Positions 52,762 to 60,130 of a stretch of 64,000 nucleotides of DNA are shown piece after piece. This stretch comes from an uncultured Bacteroidales bacterium. Its GTDB lineage: Bacteria > Bacteroidota > Bacteroidia > Bacteroidales > UBA932. Position numbers and translations under genes: made by a program. The stretch spans positions 1-64,000 of the forward strand of contig UQYV01000007.1 in NCBI GenBank assembly GCA_900545245.1. The letters run 5' to 3'. Position 1 is the first letter of the stretch. Every line of letters starts with the position of its first letter. Below the pieces are notes generated by a model. The model did not search any database, had not been told where the DNA came from, and saw only the letters and a list, made by a program, of their open reading frames with translations.

Positions 52762-54210
52762 TTAAACTGACATCAGTTGCTCCGCTGTAATCACGTTCTG
52801 AACTATCCCTGAGTATTTGTTCTGTTTCAGAGCGTATGTTGTTATCAGAGTGAGATGTATGGCTTTTTTTGTCTTGGACTCTTCATAGAGCCTTTGTTTT
52901 CTGTTCCTGAGCTTTTCTTCCTCGTCTTTGTCTATGACATATTCCGTTTCGGAGAATTTCAGTTCACATAGATTCATTATTCTGTCATCCCTGTCAATCA
53001 GGAGGTCAATCTGTGCTCCGCGGTTGCCGTCATTTCCGGGAAATATGCAGCAGGATGTTTCCGTATAGACTCCAGAAATTCCCAAAGCGTTCTTAATCTG
53101 TGGAATATGGTTGAAGCACAGGTTTTCGAATGCAAGTCCTCGCCAGGATTTCAGTTCTGAAGTATTCTCAAACCTGGACCAATATCCGTCTCCTTTGACC
53201 TTCTTCCCGTCTGAAAATTTCAAGTAAAACAATATGAAGTTGTCCGTCAGTCTGTATCTCATTTCCCGCGTATTCGAAACCAACGGACGGTAGGATGTTA
53301 TGAAATCGCTTTCTTCCAATGCCTTCAGAATGGTTGTCAGCCCACCTCCGGATTTGATGCCGGTCTCCGAAGCTATTTCCCCTCTTGTGTACCCGATGCG
53401 TCTTCTGCTCAAAAGCCGTACTGCCTTGATGTAATTCTCAGGATGCTTGAATAGGGACCCCATCAGGCGGTCGAACTCGTTTGCAAGCCGGCTGTCCTTA
53501 TTGAAAAATAGCAAGTCTATGTTGGCGGCAAGGCTGAGGTCTTTTCTCAGCATATTCATATAATAAGGTATTCCGCCCAGTATCATATAACACTGAATTA
53601 TATCGTAAAGGCTGAACTCAATGTTCCTGTATGTCAGAAATTCCGAACATTCGGCGACAGTCATCGGGTGAAGGTGTATCTCGCTCGTCACGCGTCCGTA
53701 CAGCCCGCCTTTATTGTTCATCAGATTTTCCATTATCCACGATGTCGCCGAGCCGCATACAATAAGCATAAAATCGTCTCTGGAAGACCCCCAGCTGTTC
53801 CAAAAATGCTCGAAGGCTGGGATGAAACCGGACTTCTGCACATCAAGCCATGGTAACTCATCCAAAAATACAACCATTCTTGTGCCGTCCGCCTTTTTCT
53901 CTAACAAGGCCTCCAGACGGGAGAATGCCTCTATCCAGCTTGCCGGAGGCAATGTGTTGTCGTCCCCGTATTTGACCAAAGAGACTTGAAAATTGATAAG
54001 CTGCTGTTTGTTGAGCTGTTCTGGAGAAATGTCCTCATACGGAGATAGTGCCGTGTGAAAAAACGCGAAGTTGTCCCGAAAGAATTGTCTTATCAGAAAT
54101 GTCTTTCCAACCCGTCGCCTTCCATATACTACGGTAAATTCCGGATGTTTGTCTTCATACAGTCTCTTCAGGTCATCCTGTTCCTTTCTTCGTGCAATAA
54201 TTTCGCTCAT
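52762..54210 (-). CDS. AAA ATPase with C-terminal DUF234-like nuclease-type domain
   Basis: The 482-residue protein starts at ATG 54210 (MSEIIARRKEQDDLKRLY). The longer frame to 54282 crosses the promoter and a repeat and yields an unlikely leader. Walker A GRRRVGKT is at 30-37 and Walker B MVVFLDE at about 120-126. A winged-helix region (RIGYTRGEIASETG) precedes a C-terminal DUF234-like segment in which AQIDLLIDR and NLCELKF give the D...ExK pattern of PD-(D/E)xK nucleases. Such ATPases are widespread accessory genes in Bacteroidales and archaea with no settled function. It is enclosed by 67-bp direct repeats, which suggests it moved as a unit. Confidence 0.8.
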   Translation of the reverse strand: MSEIIARRKEQDDLKRLYEDKHPEFTVVYGRRRVGKTFLIRQFFRDNFAFFHTALSPYEDISPEQLNKQQLINFQVSLVKYGDDNTLPPASWIEAFSRLEALLEKKADGTRMVVFLDELPWLDVQKSGFIPAFEHFWNSWGSSRDDFMLIVCGSATSWIMENLMNNKGGLYGRVTSEIHLHPMTVAECSEFLTYRNIEFSLYDIIQCYMILGGIPYYMNMLRKDLSLAANIDLLFFNKDSRLANEFDRLMGSLFKHPENYIKAVRLLSRRRIGYTRGEIASETGIKSGGGLTTILKALEESDFITSYRPLVSNTREMRYRLTDNFILFYLKFSDGKKVKGDGYWSRFENTSELKSWRGLAFENLCFNHIPQIKNALGISGVYTETSCCIFPGNDGNRGAQIDLLIDRDDRIMNLCELKFSETEYVIDKDEEEKLRNRKQRLYEESKTKKAIHLTLITTYALKQNKYSGIVQNVITAEQLMSV

Positions 54211-54228
54211 AATGGTCAAACTTTGCCA

Positions 54229-54259
54229 CAAAGGTATAAAAAATACTCTGTTTGGCAAA
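54229..54259 (-). promoter_or_regulatory. promoter of the ATPase cassette, partly inside the right repeat
   Basis: On the minus strand TTTG (54259-54256), 19 bases and TACCTTTG (54236-54229) match the Bacteroidetes promoter. The -33 box lies inside the right 67-bp repeat, so the repeat supplies half of the promoter. Confidence 0.6.
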
Positions 54260-54317
54260 GTATCACAATGAAACTTCGCCAAATACCGCTAAAAATAGTG
54301 TCATTTGGCGAAGTTTG
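54251..54317. repeat. right 67-bp direct repeat bounding the ATPase cassette
   Basis: It matches 52694-52760 with three substitutions and keeps the same 14-bp inverted repeat (54271-54284 with 54303-54316). It lies directly upstream of the ATPase gene. The 80 bases from 54318 to the esterase stop hold nothing recognisable. Confidence 0.9.
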
Positions 54318-54397
54318 TTATTGTTGAGAATCGTTACTAGGTTCTGCTTGAGTTTGAGAACCGCTATGTCGTCCTCGAATATGTCAGAATGAGGGAG

Positions 54398-56137
54398 CTA
54401 TTTGTTGTACCCTTTCGCAGTGAGGAACTCCCAAATGCGGTCGAGGTGGGTGTAGCTTCCCGTGCCTGGAGAGCAGCTGCGCTGAAAACAGTGTCCGCGC
54501 AGAGCGAGGGTGTGGAGCTCTGACTGAATGCCCATCGCCCTCATCTTCTCCCAGCATTTCACTGAGTTCATCGAGGCCCAACCGTCTGCGTCGCCGTGAA
54601 TGAACAGCATCGGAGCCGTCTTGAGGTCGAAACTGAATTCCGGGACAAGAACTGCATCGTCTTCATTTCCACCGCCGGTGTTGTTTCGGTCGATTCCGTC
54701 GGTGAGCGCGTATGCCGGGTAGATACCGATTCCCCACTGGACACTGCAGGAGAGTTTGTCGATGTCATCCTTTGGAAGATAGGATTTATGGAGGGACGAT
54801 GTCACGCCCATAAGCGTGAGGTGTCCGCCGGCCGAGCTGCCCATAATTCCGATTCTGTCCGGGTCAAGCCCCCTCGAAGCAGCCTCGCTGCGGACAATCT
54901 TTATCGTGCGTTGGAGGTCTTCCCACGCCGTGGTGTGCTTGGACAGGCCTTCCGGACGCGGTGTGCGGTATTTGAGAGTGACTACCGTCATTCCCTTGCT
55001 GTTGAGGTAGCGGCGAGCCGGCGCAACTTCGAATCCGTTAGGGTCGTTGCCCTGATACGAACCTCCGGAGTAGATGATTTGAATGGCTGTGGTCGTGAGC
55101 TTCGCCGGGATGTGCCACTCAATATAAGGCGTGCACTGTTTCTCCTGCTCATTTGGCATCATTCCCTCCGGCCATACATTCTCTCTTATAAGCTCGGCCC
55201 TGTCCTCGTCGGAAGAATACACGTCCATAATCGGCACTTCAGCGGGCACCGGCCCCATATAGCCCATCTGCCTCATAAATTCCACAGCACGGTCGAAACC
55301 AAATGCGCCGTGTCCCTTGTCCGGATAGAGATGAAGTTCCGCCGGAATATTCATACGACGCAACTGCCTGTAGACCAGAGTGGAAGCCGTTGGGGTGTAG
55401 GGATCCAATCCGCCGTGGTGCAGACTCATCGGGCAGGTTTTTTCGTCGAACTTAAAGACAGAACTGAGCCTTACGTCAGTCCCGTAGCCTTCCCGTGTGG
55501 CAGGAGTGCCGGTTTCCCCGTCCGTTGTGGCGTATGCCGGAGCGTTGACAATCGCCCAGTTTATGTGGCAAGGAATGCTGTCCAGCGCATCCACCGGCTC
55601 ATAAGCCTTTGTCTGTGAGGATGTTCCAAGAAGCAGCGCAAGGTGTGAACCTGCCGACATTGAGATTGTTCCGATTTTCTCCGGGTCGAAGCCACGCTTT
55701 TCCGCGTCTTTGCGAACCATACGGACAGCCCTCTGCCCGTCTTCCCAGGCCGTCTGCCAGATAGGGAGACCCGTCGGCCGCGGGGTGCGATAGACAAAAT
55801 TCACGCACTGGAAGCCGAGCGCGGTCAGTTTTTCCGCCCAACCGGCCACAAGTTTCACGTCGCAGCAGCTGTTATAACCTCCTCCTGAAATGAGAATCAT
55901 ACAGGCGCCGTTGCGCACATCCGCCTTCGGGGCGTCGTACCATTCAATGTAGGCCGTACGATGTTTGTCTGCCTTGAATCCCTTCTGGGCGGCCTCGTCC
56001 GTCATCGCGGCAATCTGATTTTCCTGCCTGTGAGGCATCTTACCCTTCGGCCAAACCGCTACTCTTTCGCCAGCAAAGGCAAGTGAAGAAAAGAGCAAGA
56101 AGGCGGCAAGAGCCGATGCAATGCAATTGTGTTTCAT
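54398..56137 (-). CDS. double-domain alpha/beta-hydrolase, putative carbohydrate esterase
   Basis: The 579-residue exported protein (signal 1-22) holds two complete alpha/beta-hydrolase domains in tandem. The first (about 25-300) has the oxyanion region SGGGYNSC, a nucleophile elbow SMSAG (Ser in place of the first Gly), Asp in GGLDPYT and His in DKGHGAFG. The second (about 315-575) has YSGGSYQG, the elbow GSSAGGH, Asp in GDADGWAS and His in LRGHCF. The domains share the phrases FVYRTPRPTGLP and LKYRTPRPEGLS, showing internal duplication. Enzymes of this type remove acetyl or similar groups from glycans. It lies 45 bases after the metalloprotease-like gene on the same strand. Confidence 0.83.
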   Translation of the reverse strand: MKHNCIASALAAFLLFSSLAFAGERVAVWPKGKMPHRQENQIAAMTDEAAQKGFKADKHRTAYIEWYDAPKADVRNGACMILISGGGYNSCCDVKLVAGWAEKLTALGFQCVNFVYRTPRPTGLPIWQTAWEDGQRAVRMVRKDAEKRGFDPEKIGTISMSAGSHLALLLGTSSQTKAYEPVDALDSIPCHINWAIVNAPAYATTDGETGTPATREGYGTDVRLSSVFKFDEKTCPMSLHHGGLDPYTPTASTLVYRQLRRMNIPAELHLYPDKGHGAFGFDRAVEFMRQMGYMGPVPAEVPIMDVYSSDEDRAELIRENVWPEGMMPNEQEKQCTPYIEWHIPAKLTTTAIQIIYSGGSYQGNDPNGFEVAPARRYLNSKGMTVVTLKYRTPRPEGLSKHTTAWEDLQRTIKIVRSEAASRGLDPDRIGIMGSSAGGHLTLMGVTSSLHKSYLPKDDIDKLSCSVQWGIGIYPAYALTDGIDRNNTGGGNEDDAVLVPEFSFDLKTAPMLFIHGDADGWASMNSVKCWEKMRAMGIQSELHTLALRGHCFQRSCSPGTGSYTHLDRIWEFLTAKGYNK

Positions 56138-56182
56138 AAAAAGTTGTTTTTAGTGTATTTATCTTTTATTTCTTCTGTACTG

Positions 56183-59100
56183 TCAGAACATATTGATGCT
56201 GAGGACTGGGCCGATGTAGAACTTCGAGACGTTCGGAATGCCGAGGGCTTTGCCGACAGTTGTGAGGCCGTTCCAGCCGGGGGCACCGTTGAAATTGACG
56301 CTGACTCCGAGTGTGCAGGGGATGGTGAGCCAGAGTATGCACTGGATGTCGAGTGCTAAGTCGAAGCCGTAGGTCATCAGGACGCCGGGGCCGCTGCCGA
56401 GTCCGAGCGCTGAGTTGCTGAAGAGGGTGCAGTCGAAATGCGGGGTCAGCAACAGACGGCGGACGTAGAGACAGCTCCAGAGGAGGGAGCGGTCGCCGAC
56501 GTAGATGGGAATGGCATAGTCGGCGGTGAACTTCGCGAGGCTTTCGGTGTGCTGGACGAGGGCGGAGCGAAGCGACGCCTCCTGGATGCCGCGCGGGAGG
56601 ATGTTCAAGGCCGAGGTGCTGAAAGGGGCACCGGTGTAGAGCCTGCCCTTTTCGCGTGTAGGCATCTGTCCCTGCCACATCCCGGTGAGCTTGAGCCCCT
56701 GCTCGGGAACGGCTCCTGGAAAGTAGCCGTAGGCATAGCCGAATGCTGCGGGAGAATACCAGTGGGTCATTCCGAGAGGGTAGCTCAGTCCCGCCTGGAC
56801 GCCACCGCCCCAGCGCGGGAAAACCCCCGAATTGTTCACAGGAAGAACTCCGTAGAGACTTGCCGAGGCGGTGAGGTTTTGTGCCGGCAAGTTCTTGAAC
56901 GACTTCATCTTGCGCTCCGGCACCCAAAGCATTGAAACACCCTCAGGCGTGACGGTCTTACCGTCAGAGACAATGCCTGCCTTTTTGAAAATGTATGCGT
57001 TGGCGTCTCGGCGGTCGTTGCTTATGTAGTAGCTTACGCGCGGGGTGAAACCCCTGCTCCAGCCGCCAGAGGAGAACTTGAACGGAATGTATGCGCTGAT
57101 GCTTCCTGAGATGTTTGGGACCGAAGGATGTGCCTCGGAGCGCATGGTGATGGAATAGGCGTTGTCTGACACCTGGTGGAGTGCGATGCCGCTTTGCCGC
57201 GCCGCCCTGTCGTTGAAATCGATGTTGAGTTCAAAGACGGGATATAGCCCCGTGTACTTGAGGTTGAGATGCGCGGAATGTCTCCAGCGTGCCTTGTCAT
57301 AGGGGTCCTTGTGCGCCGAGTATCCGACAATGCCGGAAAATGTGCCGAGCTGGTTCTGGAGAACCGCCGTCGCTCCGAGGTTTACATAGTCGAAGATGTT
57401 GTCTCCCAAATCGTTGGCATTCATCAGTACGGGGATATTGGCATAGAACGGTGCCCACGAGTGTACGCGGAACATCTGCGGGACCTTGTGGTATCTGCGG
57501 GGCTTGGACAGTGTCATGGTGTCGGCCCGTGCAGCCTCTGTCTCAAGCAGTTCCGCATTCCCGTAGAGTTTCTCGGCCCGTCTTCGCGCCTGCTCCGAGA
57601 GCTTTTCCGCTATTGGCCAACTGTAGCGTTCATTCCAATCCGCCTCTTTGTTGAAGAGTTCGTAGGCGGCCGTTCGGAAAATCATCTTTCCCTTTGTTGT
57701 CTGCGAAGAGTAGTAGAGCCATTTGCCATCCTCGTCAAACTGATAGTCAGAGGCTCCGTAGCGCGTCGAGGTCAGCTGCCGCAGCGTACCGTCCGCCGGA
57801 TTGAGGCTATAGAGTTCATTGACTCCTGTCCTGTCGGAGGTGAAAAGAAGCACAAACTTTTCTTCTCCGGCCTTCCTCGCGCTTTCACCGGACTGCCTTT
57901 TCCCGCTCTGCAGGTTCTTTATCTGCACAGGCTGCGGTTCCAGCACCTTCTCCCAAAAGAACTCTCCCGCAGGGACTTCGTAACAAAACTCATTCGGACT
58001 GCGGAACGCTCCCGCGAGATTGTAGCGGTGGTCGGGAGCGACGTCGAGTCGATATATCCCGAACCCGTTCCCCGATATTCCCGAAACATAAACTTCGTCT
58101 CCGCTCCACGCCGTCTCGACGAATTGCAGCGAATCCGGCGCATCGAACGCCATTTCACGTTTTCCGCTCTTCAGATTTATGAACGTCAGGCGTGAGCCTC
58201 CTTCCGGACGGTTTTCGACTGCAACCGCATGCGCATATTTTTCCGAAGGCACGGGATTATACATCCACCCCTTATTCGTCAGACTCTTCGTCGTCTTCCC
58301 ATCAACCCGTATATTCCTGATTCGTGAAGTGTATTTCAGCGTCCAGCGTGCGTCGGACACCGATTCGCTCCAATAGAGTCTGTCCGTTACTGGCGAATGC
58401 TTCAGTGCTCCGGCATAACTCCCGAAATGTGTTACAAACCTTTCCGAAAACATATTCCTCGACGTCGGCTCATTTTTGGGGGATATGTCGTCGTCCGCAT
58501 CATTTTTCGGGGATATGTCGTCGTCCGCATCATTTTCTGATATATCCGTATCCGTTGGGAGTTGAATCTTTATGAGTTGGTAATTATCTGTATATCCGTG
58601 TTTTACGGCAAAAAGTTCATCCCCGACAACCAGCAGGCTCTCATAGTCCGCAGGCTTCTTCGGCGTTCCCGTAACCTGCTCCATAGCCATATAGGGCCGC
58701 CTCTTTTCGGCATCGGCACGCCACACCGCCGTCACACTGTCGCGCACCGCCGGGAAGGAGTTCACAAGGTCTTTCCCAGTCGTCCGTTTCGCAACCACCT
58801 CGCGCACGTCGAACCTCAGAGGATGCCGGGAGGCGTAGTCCAGATACTCGGCCATGTAGTCGTCCCTGTCGTACATCCATCGCAGCCCGCCATAGGTCAG
58901 ATAGCCGAGCGCGTACCAGTCAGGGGTGTAGTTCCGCTGAGAGCCGAACCTCCACTGATCCCAGTCACGCAGGTCGCCTTGGTCGAAGCAAACCATGTAG
59001 TAGTTCAGAAAATCGGCCTTACGTCCGCGTCCGGAGCGTGTCAGTTCCGTCTCTGCAATGACCGCGTCCCCCTCCAGCAGCGAGTTCTCAGTGTAGAGTC

Positions 59101-59593
59101 CGGCCGTAAGCCCGTTCCACATCTCGCCGAAGAACCATCCGAAAGGCCTCTGCGCATGGCTTAGCCCGAACTGCATCTGGCTGATGTGCCGCGACTCGTG
59201 CACCGCCAACTGTGCCGGCCAGGGAGTTGCCTCTGCACCATAGACCTGCGGCATCGTATAGGCATCCATCCTTTTCGGTGCCCATGCCACGGAACCATTT
59301 GACACAGAATTGTATGCGTGCAGCACCACCGGCATTTTCCCGCGTATGCATTCCCCCGGCAGGTAGCCGCTCGTGAGCCCCACAGGCTTCCTGAAACGCT
59401 CCATCTCCCGTGCATACACCCGTGCCAGAGAGTCCAGCCCGCGCGGGTAGATGATGCGGTAGTTCTCGCTCTCTATGCTGTACCATCTCCTGCATCCCGG
59501 GTCGTCACCTGCCGTGAAGAACTGTGCCCTCGCCGCGAGCGGCAGAAGTAGCAGAAGCAGTGCTACGGCTGTTTTTTTGTATGCTTTTTTCAT
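56183..59593 (-). CDS. outer-membrane protein: HExxH-type peptidase domain, TolB-like propeller and beta-barrel
   Basis: The 1136-residue product has a signal peptide (residues 1-23, ending ARAQ). Its N-terminal domain (about 30-300) shows HESRHISQ near residue 132, a gluzincin-type HExxH zinc motif, followed by EGDAVIAETEL, where the third ligand would be expected. Residues about 315-690 hold propeller strands (LFTSDRTGVNELYSLNPADGTLRQLTSTRYGASDYQF). The last 400 residues have alternating beta-strands ending in IGPVLSINMF, typical of an outer-membrane barrel. A 10-residue repeat (ISPKNDADDD) lies in a linker. The protein may be a surface peptidase; catalytic activity is inferred from the motif only. 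Confidence 0.7.
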   Translation of the reverse strand: MKKAYKKTAVALLLLLLPLAARAQFFTAGDDPGCRRWYSIESENYRIIYPRGLDSLARVYAREMERFRKPVGLTSGYLPGECIRGKMPVVLHAYNSVSNGSVAWAPKRMDAYTMPQVYGAEATPWPAQLAVHESRHISQMQFGLSHAQRPFGWFFGEMWNGLTAGLYTENSLLEGDAVIAETELTRSGRGRKADFLNYYMVCFDQGDLRDWDQWRFGSQRNYTPDWYALGYLTYGGLRWMYDRDDYMAEYLDYASRHPLRFDVREVVAKRTTGKDLVNSFPAVRDSVTAVWRADAEKRRPYMAMEQVTGTPKKPADYESLLVVGDELFAVKHGYTDNYQLIKIQLPTDTDISENDADDDISPKNDADDDISPKNEPTSRNMFSERFVTHFGSYAGALKHSPVTDRLYWSESVSDARWTLKYTSRIRNIRVDGKTTKSLTNKGWMYNPVPSEKYAHAVAVENRPEGGSRLTFINLKSGKREMAFDAPDSLQFVETAWSGDEVYVSGISGNGFGIYRLDVAPDHRYNLAGAFRSPNEFCYEVPAGEFFWEKVLEPQPVQIKNLQSGKRQSGESARKAGEEKFVLLFTSDRTGVNELYSLNPADGTLRQLTSTRYGASDYQFDEDGKWLYYSSQTTKGKMIFRTAAYELFNKEADWNERYSWPIAEKLSEQARRRAEKLYGNAELLETEAARADTMTLSKPRRYHKVPQMFRVHSWAPFYANIPVLMNANDLGDNIFDYVNLGATAVLQNQLGTFSGIVGYSAHKDPYDKARWRHSAHLNLKYTGLYPVFELNIDFNDRAARQSGIALHQVSDNAYSITMRSEAHPSVPNISGSISAYIPFKFSSGGWSRGFTPRVSYYISNDRRDANAYIFKKAGIVSDGKTVTPEGVSMLWVPERKMKSFKNLPAQNLTASASLYGVLPVNNSGVFPRWGGGVQAGLSYPLGMTHWYSPAAFGYAYGYFPGAVPEQGLKLTGMWQGQMPTREKGRLYTGAPFSTSALNILPRGIQEASLRSALVQHTESLAKFTADYAIPIYVGDRSLLWSCLYVRRLLLTPHFDCTLFSNSALGLGSGPGVLMTYGFDLALDIQCILWLTIPCTLGVSVNFNGAPGWNGLTTVGKALGIPNVSKFYIGPVLSINMF
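58471..58530. repeat. 30-bp tandem repeat in the peptidase/barrel gene
   Basis: Two units (58471-58500, 58501-58530) differ by one base, and part of a third follows. The unit is a multiple of three, so copy-number change alters only a linker rich in Asp. Confidence 0.9.
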
Positions 59594-59643
59594 TTATGTC
59601 ATTCAAAAACCAACTCGACAAAGTTATTGTTTTCTTGCGGCAA

Positions 59644-59707
59644 TTCCCAAAACCGGCGTGATTTTCGGAATATAATTCCCCAAAATGGCGTGATTTTCGG
59701 AATATAT
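59644..59707. repeat. 32-bp tandem repeat in the intergenic region
   Basis: The units 59644-59675 and 59676-59707 agree at 28 of 32 positions and share ggcgtgattttcggaatat. They lie upstream of the next operon, in a stretch (59594-59945) with no convincing gene apart from this repeat and the promoter at 59772. Confidence 0.85.
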
Positions 59708-59771
59708 CTTCGCGTGAGACAAATCATTTGACACGAGAATTGAGCAAAAATCATCGTAACACGAACATTTC

Positions 59772-59803
59772 TTTGCTTATTCGGAGAATCGTCCGTAACT
59801 TTG
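59772..59803 (+). promoter_or_regulatory. promoter of the small-peptide/lipoprotein operon
   Basis: TTTG (59772-59775), 20 bases and TAACTTTG (59796-59803) match the Bacteroidetes consensus exactly. The first ORF starts at 59946, leaving a leader of about 135 bases. Confidence 0.7.
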
Positions 59804-59945
59804 CAACCCGTTGGCACTGTGGTGTGTGTCAACGGATTTTTGTATATGAGAGTGTCCGTCTCCTTTGTGAACGGGGCGGCATTACGGTCCGGGGAAGTGT
59901 CGGACAACGAAATAAAAAACAAACAACCTTTATAATTTCAGTACT

Positions 59946-60116
59946 ATGTTCACAAAACACTCTATGTCTCACGGCTATGAGACACCTTTGGTGTGCATGC
60001 ACCAAATTTCAGCCGAATCCGGCTTCGCTATTAGCGGTGATGGCGCGAATTCTCAAGGTCTTTTCGATTTCTCGGGAGACGATGTTCATGACCAGACAAA
60101 CAATTGGGGACTCTAA
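59946..60116 (+). CDS. small peptide ORF (56 aa) with GFAxSG core
   Basis: The ATG at 59946 opens a 56-codon frame that ends at TAA 60114-60116, 14 bases before the lipoprotein start. The peptide contains ETPLVCMHQISAESGFAISG at residues 12-31 and an Asp/Gly/Asn-rich tail. It shares the PL...E-x-GFA-x-SG core and the position before a fimbrillin-like lipoprotein with the small ORF at 120-257. An exact consensus promoter precedes it, so it is very probably transcribed. The function is unknown to me; a leader or export-related peptide is one possibility. Confidence 0.6.
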   Translation: MFTKHSMSHGYETPLVCMHQISAESGFAISGDGANSQGLFDFSGDDVHDQTNNWGL

Positions 60117-60130
60117 AAACTTTCTGCCTT

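Noticed and set aside
54211..54282. N-terminal extension of the ATPase (MAKFHCDTLPN...)
   Set aside because: The extension crosses the right repeat and the promoter box; the ATG at 54210 gives the normal family N-terminus.
59599..59922. Minus-strand frame of 107 codons
   Set aside because: Much of it is translated tandem repeat (59644-59707), and the opposite strand carries an exact promoter; no domain is seen.
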